Positions 28,696 to 37,802 of a stretch of DNA of 64,000 bases are shown piece by piece. Both the position numbers and the translations under genes were made by a program. Source of the DNA: Natronoarchaeum mannanilyticum (GTDB lineage: Archaea; Halobacteriota; Halobacteria; Halobacteriales; Natronoarchaeaceae); NCBI RefSeq assembly GCF_039522665.1, contig NZ_BAAADV010000008.1, positions 226,909 through 290,908 on the forward strand, given 5' to 3'. Under the pieces are notes generated by a model. The model was not told the DNA's origin. It saw only the letters and a list, made by a program, of their open reading frames with translations, and ran no database searches. The stretch's first letter is position 1, and the number at the start of each line of letters is the position of its first letter.

Positions 28696-30462
28696 TTATC
28701 CGTCGTACTGGAGTTCGCCCTGGCGGATTAGCCACGAGTTGGCCCACCGAACCTGCGAAATTTCGGCACCCTGCTCAGGAACGTTCCACTCGTCAGTAGC
28801 AAGGAAGGTTTGTTCTTGCTTCTCCATGACAGGGATCATAGGCAGGTCCACGTTGGTCACCCATGCCTGCTCATTAATGACCTCCTGGACTAGCTCCTCG
28901 TCAGCCGTTTCGGAGAGCTCTGAGAGTCGGTCACTCGGATTGACGGTCATCGTTCCCGAGCCAGTTCGGGAGGGGACAGTAACGTCACCGTTGCTTCCGC
29001 CACGGTTCGGGTTTGCCGGACCGTAGTTGTATGTGAAGTTCCGGTAGTGCTCGAGCATCATGTGGTGGAGCGAGAAGTACGGATAGGCTGCACGGCCACC
29101 TCCAGGGAGCCACCCGCCGGCCGACAGTACGAAGTCGCCGTTCGGCCACGTCGTACCGTTTAGAGCACTGAAGTTTCGAGAGTCGACCTGGGCCTCGAAT
29201 CCGAAGTCATTGAGCTGATCGACGATCGTCTGCGTTGCAGTGACCCAGTCACTCCATCCGGAAGGAACCGTCACGGGAAGTTCGACTGTATTCCCGTTAC
29301 TGTCGATCCACGTACCACCATCCTGCGAATAGCCCGCCTCGCGAAGAATCTGGGCGGCTTCGTCGGTTTGCTGAGCATCTACACCATAGTCATCGAACGA
29401 GTCAGAGATCTCACCGATCCACCGTTCTTGGTCGTCAGATGCAATTCCCACCGGGATCGGTGGAACCTGCTTGAGTGTGTCGCCGACGTTTTTGACGATT
29501 GTTTCCCGATCGAGTACGTGTGCGATCGCTTGACGAACAGCTCGGTCTCCCGCATGTTCGTGGTCGTGCTGCGGAATCAGACTGTAGCCGGTCTTCCCAG
29601 GGATAGTTTCCATCTGGATGTGATCCGGGAAGTTGTCAACAACGTTCGGTGGCGCGAATACGGAGTAAACCGAATCGAGTTCGTTTGCGCCGATCGAGTT
29701 GTGTACAGCCGTATTGCCGTCGAGGTATCGGAACGCTACCTCGTCGAAGTTGATGTTATCGGAATCAGGATGCTCGTCGCGCTTCTCAAGGAGGATTTGT
29801 TGATTACCCCGATCTGCGATAGTGAACGGCCCGTTTGCGATGACATCCTTGTAAGCAAACTCTTGGATCTCGCTCTGAGCCTGGTCGGGGTTCTCCTCAA
29901 ACATCTCGACGTACTCCCCGAATTCGCTCTCTTTCTGTGTCATGAACCGCTGACCCAGCACATTGTACTCGACGATCTGGGGGTTGACATCGCCGGTGAG
30001 GTTGAGAACCACCGTTTGCTCGTCGGCCACATCGATACTATCTGTAAACCCGGCGATTGCTCCGCCGCTCAGCATCGCGATCCGAAGTTGCGTCGCGACG
30101 TCACCGGCAGTAACGTCGTCACCGTCCTCCCAGGTGACGCCATCACGGAGGGACAGTTCGTACGTATCACCGTTAAACTGCCAGTCCTGAATGAGGTAGG
30201 GCTGGAACTCCCCTCTCGCAAAGTTGAAATTTGCGAATCGGTCGAAGAGGAGGTAGTGCGAGATCTGGGAGTAGCTAGTCGGATTACTGGGGTTGTACTG
30301 AATTTTCGTCGGCACCTGATTCGTGTAGCTGATGTGAGTGCCGTCTCCAGCCCCGTTTCCACCCGTGCAGCCCGCCAGTGCAGCTGCCCCGGAGGCACCT
30401 GCGATCTGCAGGAAAGCACGGCGATCAATATGACTACTATAGTCACGGTTATTATTCGACAT
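28696..30462 (-). CDS. Solute-binding lipoprotein, SBP_bac_5 (DppA/OppA) type
   Basis: The protein has 588 residues. It has a twin-arginine signal (IDRRAFLQIAG) and lipobox (ALAGC), so it is anchored outside the membrane. The mature protein has family 5 landmarks: YELSLRDGVTWEDGDDVTAGD, then a substrate-loop domain, then AVRQAIAHVLDRETIV. Family 5 proteins bind peptides but also oligosaccharides; in Thermotoga close relatives bind beta-mannosides. Its place beside mannanases and a beta-mannosidase favours a sugar ligand, but this is an inference. It is the first gene of the transporter operon, divergent from the Gfo/Idh gene across a 581-base gap. Confidence 0.9.
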   Translation of the reverse strand: MSNNNRDYSSHIDRRAFLQIAGASGAAALAGCTGGNGAGDGTHISYTNQVPTKIQYNPSNPTSYSQISHYLLFDRFANFNFARGEFQPYLIQDWQFNGDTYELSLRDGVTWEDGDDVTAGDVATQLRIAMLSGGAIAGFTDSIDVADEQTVVLNLTGDVNPQIVEYNVLGQRFMTQKESEFGEYVEMFEENPDQAQSEIQEFAYKDVIANGPFTIADRGNQQILLEKRDEHPDSDNINFDEVAFRYLDGNTAVHNSIGANELDSVYSVFAPPNVVDNFPDHIQMETIPGKTGYSLIPQHDHEHAGDRAVRQAIAHVLDRETIVKNVGDTLKQVPPIPVGIASDDQERWIGEISDSFDDYGVDAQQTDEAAQILREAGYSQDGGTWIDSNGNTVELPVTVPSGWSDWVTATQTIVDQLNDFGFEAQVDSRNFSALNGTTWPNGDFVLSAGGWLPGGGRAAYPYFSLHHMMLEHYRNFTYNYGPANPNRGGSNGDVTVPSRTGSGTMTVNPSDRLSELSETADEELVQEVINEQAWVTNVDLPMIPVMEKQEQTFLATDEWNVPEQGAEISQVRWANSWLIRQGELQYDG

Positions 30463-31043
30463 TGTCCATCCTGAGGGTTGCGCTCAAAGGTAATAAAAGT
30501 ATGGGAGGCATTCTCCAGCCCTATCGAGGGCGCACCAGCGTACACGAGTTCCTGTGGTGTACTCCGATCGACTGCAGATGTGGGGACTCCGCTCTGGTAC
30601 TGCCGATAGCCGTCACCTCCTCAACTGAGTTCAGGGGTATTCGCTTGGTAGTTCTATACCCGCGGTGGTGCGTACGCGTGCCCGAAAAGCAAGGTCACCC
30701 ATGCTGGCATCGTTTCACCAGATCAAACGTCTCTGTGATTGTCTACCAATTGATTCATGTCGAGAAAATCCCCAGATGATGGCCTGATATGTGTATGGCC
30801 GATAGCAGCTCGTTATACGGCATACTCCCACACGCTATGACCTCATCACCCCCACTCAGGAGCTTTGTAGAAAGCTTTTGATTTGACCATGTCGAACAGT
30901 TAGTGTTATATAGAATATCTTTTTACATCACTACTCCTGTAATCTCCCATAGAATGCAAACCGAACAACTCAGTTCGAATTAATCCTGTAAAGTATTCTA
31001 TCGCAAGACATTTATCGAATGGGAGTGAGACAGTTTAGCAAAC
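30463..31043. other. 581-base divergent regulatory region
   Basis: No coding frame of interest. The right half is AT-rich and includes an operator-like repeat (30923-30942) about 100 bases before the Gfo/Idh start, and a half site, TAATCCTGTAAAG, at 30981-30993. The remainder shows nothing I can name. It must hold promoters for the transporter operon and for the oxidoreductase gene. Confidence 0.5.
30923..30942 (-). promoter_or_regulatory. Operator-like repeat, copy 1
   Basis: On the minus strand this reads TTACA-GG-AGTA-GTGA-TGTAA. It matches copies at 33041, 33068 and 48870 with the same arms, the same inner AGTA and the same spacing. It lies about 100 bases upstream of the Gfo/Idh gene and about 460 upstream of the transporter operon. 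An IclR-type regulator from this window is an obvious candidate binder. Confidence 0.6.
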
Positions 31044-32117
31044 ATGGAAAACACGAATCTGACGGTCGGGCTGGTTGGGTTAGGGACCCACGGAGCGAAT
31101 CACGTAAAGATACTCGAGGATCTCGGTCACGAGGTCCTCGGAGTAGATGCAGACACAGCAGCAAGGGAGGCATTTCAGGAACAGTACGATGCAACGACCT
31201 TCGAGAGTCTTGAGGAGTTGTATGAGCAGGATCTGGATGCGGTCATCATATCGACACCGAACAAGTTCCACGAGACAGCTGCCATAGACGCGCTCCAGGC
31301 GGACCACGACGTCCTATTAGAAAAACCGCTCGCGCATAATTTGGAGAGTGCAGAGAATATCGCCGACGTAGCGAACCAAACTGGCAACATCTGTATGGTA
31401 GGGTACCACCACCGCTACCGAAACATCTGTCAAGTCGCCAAATCCTACGTTGAGGATGGCTATCTAGGGGAAATTACGCACATTGATGCTCAGTTTGTCC
31501 GGCGACGCGGAGTTCCCGGTCGTGGGACGTGGTACACATCACAGGAGATCGCAGGGGGCGGCGCACTCATCGATGTCGGTGCACATCTACTCGACCTGCT
31601 TCTTTTCTGGACTGACTGGCCGACGATTACTGACGTGATGGCGACAGCACGATCTGACTTCGGCCAACATGATGACTACTCGTACCTCCACATGTGGGGC
31701 GAGGACGACCGGGGGAAGATGTACGACGTAGAGGATTCAGTTACGGCATTTTGCGAATTCGACTCCGGAATGACCGCGAATATTCAGGTTGCGTGGGCAG
31801 CGAACATGGAGTCGTCGCACAGTTATCGTATTCAGGGAACGGAAGCGGGTATGACAGTAGATATTACGAATACACTTCAGGAAGTCCAACCGGAAGTCGA
31901 TCAACGGAATGATCTGCAACTGTACGAGGCGCGGTCTGGGCGTCGTGACCATTTCGTCAATAGTGAGGTCATTGTTTCATCTAACGATCCGTATCGCGAT
32001 GAGCTGGAGACGTTTCTCGGCGGAGTTCGCTCTAGTGAGCGCCCGGATATGACGAACGTAGAGCAGGCGCTTGATGTGCAACGTGCTATCGACCGAATCT
32101 ACCAAGCGAGTCGATAG
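31044..32117 (+). CDS. Gfo/Idh/MocA-family oxidoreductase
   Basis: The protein has 357 residues. It has a standard nucleotide loop, GLVGLGTHGANH, then IISTPNKFHE and the signature LLEKPLA. The substrate domain contains YHHRYRN and GGGALIDVGAHLLDLLL, a pattern in which the Asp and His would be catalytic. It is a soluble NAD(P)-dependent sugar oxidoreductase and differs from the extended-loop pair at 19621 and 43303. It is followed by the iclR gene 101 bases downstream on the same strand and may share its promoter region. Substrate unknown. Confidence 0.87.
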   Translation: MENTNLTVGLVGLGTHGANHVKILEDLGHEVLGVDADTAAREAFQEQYDATTFESLEELYEQDLDAVIISTPNKFHETAAIDALQADHDVLLEKPLAHNLESAENIADVANQTGNICMVGYHHRYRNICQVAKSYVEDGYLGEITHIDAQFVRRRGVPGRGTWYTSQEIAGGGALIDVGAHLLDLLLFWTDWPTITDVMATARSDFGQHDDYSYLHMWGEDDRGKMYDVEDSVTAFCEFDSGMTANIQVAWAANMESSHSYRIQGTEAGMTVDITNTLQEVQPEVDQRNDLQLYEARSGRRDHFVNSEVIVSSNDPYRDELETFLGGVRSSERPDMTNVEQALDVQRAIDRIYQASR

Positions 32118-32218
32118 TCATCCCTTCGTTGACTCGCTGCGATTTCTCACCGTATTCACTATTATTGTTCGGCCGGCTGGTGAGCATGTTTAACTATCCG
32201 TAGATACTGATAGTGAGT

Positions 32219-33013
32219 ATGCCAGAAGAAACCACCGGGGATCGCGGAAAGACGATCCAGTCTGTCGAGTCAGCACTGGAGGTTGTTGAGGTCATCCGCC
32301 AGAAGGAGCGGGCAGGCGTTACTGAGATAGCGAACGAACTCGATCGCTCCAAGAGTACAGTCCACCACTATGTGACGACACTCGTCAAACATGACTATCT
32401 AGACAAGGTCGAAGGGGAGTATCAGCTCAGTCTGCGGTTTCTCACGCTCGGCGGACAGGTTCGCGAACGCGAGCGGTTGTATCACCTCGGAAAAGACGAT
32501 GTCGAAGAGCTCGCACAGGAAACAGGGGAACAAGCCCGCCTCATCGTCGAACGCAACGGATCCGGCATTACGCTCTATCAGGCGACCGGAGACCGCGTCA
32601 CGGAGCCGATAACGCACGTGGGCAGTATTGAGGAGCTCTACTGTACGGCAGCAGGTAAAGTGTTCTTGGCCGAACTCTCTGATGACGAGCTTGATTCGTA
32701 CCTTGAGGAAGTCTCTTTCACGCCCTACACCGAGAGTACGATTACTGATGCCGACGAACTACGAAGAGAAATAGAAGAAATCAGGGACCGAGGAGTTGCG
32801 TTTGACGATGAAGAACGGTATGAAGGATACCGATGCGTAGCTTCTGCTATCAGCACGGAGGCAAGGGAACTGTTCGGCGCCCTTAGTGTCTCTGCACCGG
32901 TTGAGCGGATGGACAAAGAGAGGTTCCGTACCGCTGTACCAAACCAACTCCAGAACGTTGCTGGTGTTGTCGAGATCAACACGACGTACTCCGAGTGGAC
33001 GGATGTGCTCTGA
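32219..33013 (+). CDS. IclR-family transcriptional regulator
   Basis: From ATG 32219 it has 264 residues; an in-frame GTG two codons earlier is possible. A winged helix-turn-helix at about 15-75 (VTEIANELDRSKSTVHHYVTTL) is followed by the IclR effector domain with YCTAAGKVFLAEL, ERYEGYRCVASAI and GALSVSAP. Such proteins bind palindromic operators as dimers and respond to small sugar acids or aromatic acids. It sits in the middle of the mannan locus, with two operator-like repeats within 75 bases after its stop codon, so local or autoregulation is likely. Confidence 0.92.
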   Translation: MPEETTGDRGKTIQSVESALEVVEVIRQKERAGVTEIANELDRSKSTVHHYVTTLVKHDYLDKVEGEYQLSLRFLTLGGQVRERERLYHLGKDDVEELAQETGEQARLIVERNGSGITLYQATGDRVTEPITHVGSIEELYCTAAGKVFLAELSDDELDSYLEEVSFTPYTESTITDADELRREIEEIRDRGVAFDDEERYEGYRCVASAISTEARELFGALSVSAPVERMDKERFRTAVPNQLQNVAGVVEINTTYSEWTDVL

Positions 33014-33040
33014 AATCATCTGAATTCTCCGACCTCTCAC

Positions 33041-33060
33041 TTACAGGAGTATGTCTGTAA
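33041..33060 (+). promoter_or_regulatory. Operator-like repeat, copy 2
   Basis: TTACA-GG-AGTA-TGTC-TGTAA, 28 bases after the iclR stop codon. It shares the first 11 bases (TTACAGGAGTA) with the minus-strand reading of copy 1. Copy 3 follows with 27 bases from centre to centre, a spacing that would suit side-by-side binding of two dimers. Confidence 0.6.
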
Positions 33061-33067
33061 AATACGA

Positions 33068-33087
33068 ATACAATAGTACGCCTGTAA
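33068..33087 (+). promoter_or_regulatory. Operator-like repeat, copy 3
   Basis: ATACA-AT-AGTA-CGCC-TGTAA. One arm base differs from the other copies. The inner ATAGTAC is shared with copy 4 at 48870, which lies in the other sugar locus. Confidence 0.55.
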
Positions 33088-33422
33088 AAGACGCGCTATA
33101 TTCCTGGCAGAGCATCTTGCCAATGCTGTCGAACGTAATGACGTTAGATCCCGCCTATTTGACCATAGAGAACAAAAGAGAGCGATGAGATCGGCTCATG
33201 GAAAATACTACTACTTCCAAGCATGGTCCAAACAGTTCGCTAGACTGCCCAGAACCAATTCCTACGTAAACTGGCCCCCTTGAGGTGTGTTCCTGCCGAA
33301 AAAACCCAGGAGTGATGAACAAGACATGTTCTACTGTATCAAATACCTATGCTGCTCTCCTTCAGGCATCTCATCCATATCACGACAGTAGATTCTTGTA
33401 GAACCAGTTCGTGGGCTTGTCT

Positions 33423-33881
33423 ATGCAGCGTGGATTAGTCATCGCAGAAGATAGCCAGAAGGGTAGAAAACTACTAAATGAAGCAGCTGCGGCCGCTCGT
33501 GGTAGCGATTGCGGGCTAGTTGTCCTATCCATCATCCATCCAGAGTCCTTTGCAGCTGATGTCGAGACTCTGGAAGCGATCGGCGACGTTGAGGACACGC
33601 ATTATGACGAGAACAACGTATTGGATGCTGAGAGAAACTCCGTTCAGTCTATAGTCGCCGATAGCATTGATGACGGGAATTTGGAAATAACGTACCGTGT
33701 CAGTGTAGCATCGCAAGACGAGCTCGTAAAAGAGGTCCTCAAAACTGCACAAAATACTGAGTGCGATCATCTATTCACCTGCGGTAATCAACGCTCTCCA
33801 ACTGGAAAAGCGATTTTCGGAGATAGTACGCAACAACTTCTTCTTGAGTTTCCCGGCCCGGTGACAGTGGCTCTCGACTGA
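33423..33881 (+). CDS. Universal stress protein (UspA family)
   Basis: From ATG 33423 it has 152 residues; a GTG four codons earlier is in frame. The Rossmann-like alpha/beta fold starts with GLVIAEDSQKGRKLLNEAAA. Near the end, GNQRSPTGKAIFGDSTQQLL resembles the nucleotide-binding G-x2-G-x9-G(S/T) motif. Haloarchaeal genomes carry many such small regulators or chaperone-like proteins. It is 140 bases upstream of the beta-mannosidase gene and may or may not be part of the locus. Confidence 0.8.
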   Translation: MQRGLVIAEDSQKGRKLLNEAAAAARGSDCGLVVLSIIHPESFAADVETLEAIGDVEDTHYDENNVLDAERNSVQSIVADSIDDGNLEITYRVSVASQDELVKEVLKTAQNTECDHLFTCGNQRSPTGKAIFGDSTQQLLLEFPGPVTVALD

Positions 33882-34020
33882 TCCGCTGATCAAGTATACT
33901 CGTACGGACAAGCGAGCCACAACGACAACCAGCCGCTATCAGAGTAATCCTGCAAGAATTACGTAGATCTATATCTCAGGGACCGGTAGCGTTATTATGC
34001 TCTGCTGATACAGTCCAGTT

Positions 34021-36552
34021 ATGCGGGTAGAGTCGTTAAACGGCAGTTGGAAGTTACGCCAGTCGGAGACCGATGATTGGTTCGACGCATCGGTTCCCGG
34101 AGGAGTATACACAGATCTCCTAAATGCGGGCGAAATCCCTGATCCGTACTACGCTGATAATGAACTCGATATTCAGTGGGTCGGGAAGTCTGACTGGGTG
34201 TATAGACGCACCGTGACAATCGACGAGGGCTTCCTTAACGAGGATCGTATACGCTTACGCTGTGCAGGCCTTGACACCGTTGCGACGGTACGCATTAACG
34301 GTGAAGTCGTAGGTGAATCCGCGAATATGCACCGTGAGTACGAGTTTGATGTCGAGAACGCCCTCACATCTGGGGAGAATCAAGTGGAGATCACATTCCA
34401 CTCCCCTGTCGAATATAGTACTCGCCACTCAGAGAATTACGAATATCAGGTCCCAACACTCCGATATCCGGTCGACCAGCCAGGGCGAAACTTCATCCGG
34501 AAAGCTCAGTGCCACTACGGCTGGGACTGGGGACCATGCCTCCCGACTGTCGGCATCTGGCGGGATATCGAACTTCTTGCATACTCCGAACCGCGGATCG
34601 AGTATACGAAGACAGCACAGAACCACGAAACCAACAACGTTGAACTCGACGTGACCGTCGGCCTCGACGCACCGTCTGGCGACGAAGTGTTGATAGCAGC
34701 TGAGGTTGCAGATGCGGCGACGCGTGAAGTCGTCGACGTCGTTGAGGGCCACAACGAGGTCACGGTAGCCCTGGAGGTTTCAGACCCCGATCTCTGGTGG
34801 CCGAACGGGTACGGCGACCAACCGCTCTACGATCTCACCGTAGCCGTCGATGCGGAATCCGTGCTGAAACCGAGCGACACGGACACAGTGACAGCAGACG
34901 GCGGCGTGACGGGGGCCAAATCGTCGATTCCGGAGGATCCATCACACGAACGCTCTACCCGAATCGGTTTCCGAGATCTCGAACTCGTCCGCGAACCGGA
35001 TCAGGGGGATGACGGCGAGTCGTTCACGTTTGAGGTCAACGGGGTCCCGATATTCGCGAAAGGCGCCAACTGGATCCCGGCTGATGCGCTGTACGGGCGG
35101 ATTACGCGCGATCGATATGATTCCTTGCTTGACAGCGCTGTCGATGCCAACATGAATATGATTCGCGTCTGGGGCGGCGGGTACTACGAGCGCGACGGTT
35201 TCTACGAGGCCTGCGACGAGCGCGGATTGCTCGTTTGGCAAGACTTCATGTTCGCGTGTGCGCTGTATCCCAGTGACGAGGAGTATCTAGAATCCGTCGA
35301 GTCAGAGGTCAGGGATCAAGTCCGTCGACTAGCTGACCATCCCTCGATCGCGCTCTGGTGCGGAAACAACGAGGTTGAGATGGGCCTCGAAAGCTGGTTT
35401 GACGATGCCGACGAACTGGAGCGATTGAAGCAGGGTTACGAGACGCTGTTCTACGACGTAATCGGCGGTGCCGTCGCCGAAGAGGACGATACCCGGACGT
35501 ACTGGCCCGGGTCGCCGTCGAGCGGCACCGGAATGCAAGATCCCTATCAGACGAATAAGGGAGATATTCATTACTGGGATGTCTGGCACGACGGCGCAGA
35601 TTTCGAAGAGTACGAGACGGTCGACCCGCGGTTTGTGTCGGAATTCGGCTACCAGTCGTTCCCCTCAGTCGACGCTCTCTCGTCGGTGCTCCCTGACGAC
35701 GAGCTCAACCCAACTGCGCCGTTGATGGAGCACCACCAGCGCAATGAAGGTGGAAATCGGACGATTCTCCAGAGGATGGCCGCATCGTTCCGAATCCCGT
35801 TTAGCTTCGAGAACTTCGTTTATCTCAGTCAGGTACAGCAGGGTCTCGCGATGAAGGTCGCTATTGAACACTGGCGACGGCTAAAGCCAGAGTGTATGGG
35901 GACGCTGTACTGGCAGTTGAACGACCTCTGGCCCTGTGCGTCGTGGTCGTCTATCGAGTACGGCGGCAATTGGAAAGCGCTCCAGCACGTCAGTCGGCGC
36001 ATCTACGCACCGGTCTTGCTCTCGACGAGGACGGGCGACGATGGTGTCGAGATTTGGCTTACGAACGACGAACGAGAATCCCTCTCTGGGGAAGTCACCG
36101 TTGAGGCCTACACCTTCGACGGAGAACTCGTAGACGAGGTTGGCAAGAGCGTCTCTGTTGAAGCGCTCGAAAGTGACTGCGTCACAACTGTCAATGTAGA
36201 TCAGTTGATCGACGGCGTCTCTCGAGAAGAAGCGTTCCTCAGCGTCAAGTTTGACGGGAGTGACGAGACGTACCCTGCGTTCGAGTTCTTTGAGGAGTAC
36301 AAACATCTCGAGCTACCGGAGCCGGATATCGACATCGACGTCGATAAGAACGAGGTGACGATCCAGACGGATGCCGCGGCACTGTTCGTCGAATTCGACG
36401 TTCCGATTGACGGCCGGTTCTCGGACAACTACTTCCACCTGACACCTGACGAGGAGCGGACGATTACGTTCGACCCCACAGAATCCATCGAAGAGCTCGA
36501 ACAGAGACTCACTGAGAGTCTATCGGTAAACCACCTCCGCAAAACGTACTAA
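34021..36552 (+). CDS. GH2 beta-mannosidase
   Basis: The protein has 843 residues, the usual length for the family. The N-terminal sugar-binding domain starts LNGSWKLR and contains HYGWDWGPCLPTVGIWRDI, typical of beta-mannosidases. The catalytic TIM barrel has RVWGGGYYERDGFYEACDE, acid/base Glu451 in WCGNNEVEMG and nucleophile Glu541 in FVSEFGYQSFPS. There is no signal peptide, so it acts inside the cell and removes mannose from the non-reducing ends of imported beta-manno-oligosaccharides. A Ser/Thr/Gly-rich insert of about 30 residues near residue 285-310 (SDTDTVTADGG) interrupts the region before the barrel. Confidence 0.95.
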   Translation: MRVESLNGSWKLRQSETDDWFDASVPGGVYTDLLNAGEIPDPYYADNELDIQWVGKSDWVYRRTVTIDEGFLNEDRIRLRCAGLDTVATVRINGEVVGESANMHREYEFDVENALTSGENQVEITFHSPVEYSTRHSENYEYQVPTLRYPVDQPGRNFIRKAQCHYGWDWGPCLPTVGIWRDIELLAYSEPRIEYTKTAQNHETNNVELDVTVGLDAPSGDEVLIAAEVADAATREVVDVVEGHNEVTVALEVSDPDLWWPNGYGDQPLYDLTVAVDAESVLKPSDTDTVTADGGVTGAKSSIPEDPSHERSTRIGFRDLELVREPDQGDDGESFTFEVNGVPIFAKGANWIPADALYGRITRDRYDSLLDSAVDANMNMIRVWGGGYYERDGFYEACDERGLLVWQDFMFACALYPSDEEYLESVESEVRDQVRRLADHPSIALWCGNNEVEMGLESWFDDADELERLKQGYETLFYDVIGGAVAEEDDTRTYWPGSPSSGTGMQDPYQTNKGDIHYWDVWHDGADFEEYETVDPRFVSEFGYQSFPSVDALSSVLPDDELNPTAPLMEHHQRNEGGNRTILQRMAASFRIPFSFENFVYLSQVQQGLAMKVAIEHWRRLKPECMGTLYWQLNDLWPCASWSSIEYGGNWKALQHVSRRIYAPVLLSTRTGDDGVEIWLTNDERESLSGEVTVEAYTFDGELVDEVGKSVSVEALESDCVTTVNVDQLIDGVSREEAFLSVKFDGSDETYPAFEFFEEYKHLELPEPDIDIDVDKNEVTIQTDAAALFVEFDVPIDGRFSDNYFHLTPDEERTITFDPTESIEELEQRLTESLSVNHLRKTY

Positions 36553-36665
36553 CGGGCGCTACTCCGACAACAGACGGGACGAAATCGTCACGGCGTTGCC
36601 GTCCGTCTTCATTCTTGAGAGGGACTAACCGTGGACAACTGCTACTTTGATTACGTGTTGTAGAG

Positions 36666-37661
36666 CTATTTGCTTTCGGCAACTGGGCTCCGCTCGTCGG
36701 CAGACGGGTCGGTCGCGTCTAGCAGGCCTCGAATGTATCCGCTGGCGAATAACTTCCCGGAGAGGTGGTATCCAGGAGTTGAATTGTCTTCACCGGCCAT
36801 CGTCGGAACGTGGTCCGGTCGGATTGGACCGTCGAAGCCGATATCGCGATACGCCTCAATGGCGGCAGCCATGTCAGTCGGCCCGTCATCGTGCCACATC
36901 TCGGTGAAGCTGTCGGGATCTCCCTCGACGTCGCGGAAGTGGACGAAATTGATCCGGTCAGCAAACTGGCGGATCGTCGATGGGATGTCAGCACCCATCG
37001 CCGAAAAATTGCCTTGGCAGAATGTGATACCGTTGTACTGTGAATCGACGATATTGAGTACACGCTTGTACGCCTCTGGTGAGTTGATAATGCGCGGCAT
37101 CCCGCGAACGTCTCCAGTTGGCGGGTCGTCGGGATGCAGTCCGAGTTTTACGCCTGCCTCTTCGGCGACTGGAACGACGCGTTCGAGAAAGTATTCTAAG
37201 TTCTCCCAGAGGTCGTCTGCCGTTGTCGAGCGTGCTACAGCAGGTGGGGGTCCACGCCGCATCTGTTTGTCGCTGTACGAGGTAGTAAGCGAATTGCCTC
37301 GACTTGGCGTCGTGATGGAAGTCCGAGCCCACCGTAGCCCCGCCATCCAGTCGTAACACACAACATTGACATCAAGTTCGCCGAGGTTCCGCAGGAATCG
37401 ACAGAATTCGTCAATCTCGGCGTCTCGACCCTCCTTCGCAAGTCGCGTAGTATCGGTCAACGGTACACTTCCCTCGAACGCGGCGGGTTCGATCCCATGA
37501 TCGCGGTACCGGTTGACAATGCGGAGTAGTTCGTCGTACTTCGACGGGCGGCGGCCATTGCCGAGTTCGAGTGAGTGATACACCGCGTTTTCGACACCGA
37601 TCTGCTTAGCCTTATCCCACCGTTCGTCAGGAGTCGGCGGGAGGACGAGGGAAAGTTGCAT
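36666..37661 (-). CDS. UxuA-like mannonate dehydratase
   Basis: The protein has 331 residues, slightly shorter than bacterial UxuA (about 390). The TIM-barrel blocks fit: LGLHPDDPP, GITFCQGNF (Cys metal ligand), INFVHFRDVEGD, EMWHDDGPTDM and GPIRPDHVPTM. Mannonate dehydratase converts D-mannonate to 2-keto-3-deoxygluconate, which feeds the haloarchaeal semi-phosphorylative Entner-Doudoroff route. In a mannan locus this links mannose oxidation to central metabolism. It is convergent to the beta-mannosidase gene and divergent from the GH5 gene. Related family members with other sugar-acid substrates exist, so the exact substrate is probable only. Confidence 0.87.
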   Translation of the reverse strand: MQLSLVLPPTPDERWDKAKQIGVENAVYHSLELGNGRRPSKYDELLRIVNRYRDHGIEPAAFEGSVPLTDTTRLAKEGRDAEIDEFCRFLRNLGELDVNVVCYDWMAGLRWARTSITTPSRGNSLTTSYSDKQMRRGPPPAVARSTTADDLWENLEYFLERVVPVAEEAGVKLGLHPDDPPTGDVRGMPRIINSPEAYKRVLNIVDSQYNGITFCQGNFSAMGADIPSTIRQFADRINFVHFRDVEGDPDSFTEMWHDDGPTDMAAAIEAYRDIGFDGPIRPDHVPTMAGEDNSTPGYHLSGKLFASGYIRGLLDATDPSADERSPVAESK

Positions 37662-37802
37662 TCAAATCCTCTGACGAAAGAGGCTTCCTCCGGTAGCTTA
37701 GTTCTTGTCCTGTCGTCGCGTCCGATCCTGTCGAGATGGGGCTTCCGTTCCGGTTTGCTAAAGTTTATTATTAAGGTCGATGATTCCGAGACGCACCATC
37801 CC

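Larger units (their letters stand above)
33014..33422. other. Intergenic region with paired operator-like repeats
   Basis: About 400 AT-rich bases with no convincing gene; the longest frames are about 30 codons. Two operator-like repeats occupy 33041-33087. The promoter they control is not obvious because the next gene, uspA-like, starts more than 330 bases further on. A small RNA or unrecognised leader could lie here. Confidence 0.45.

Noticed and set aside
29368-30474. Plus-strand frame of 368 codons
   Set aside because: Antisense to the SBP_bac_5 lipoprotein gene with Tat signal and lipobox.
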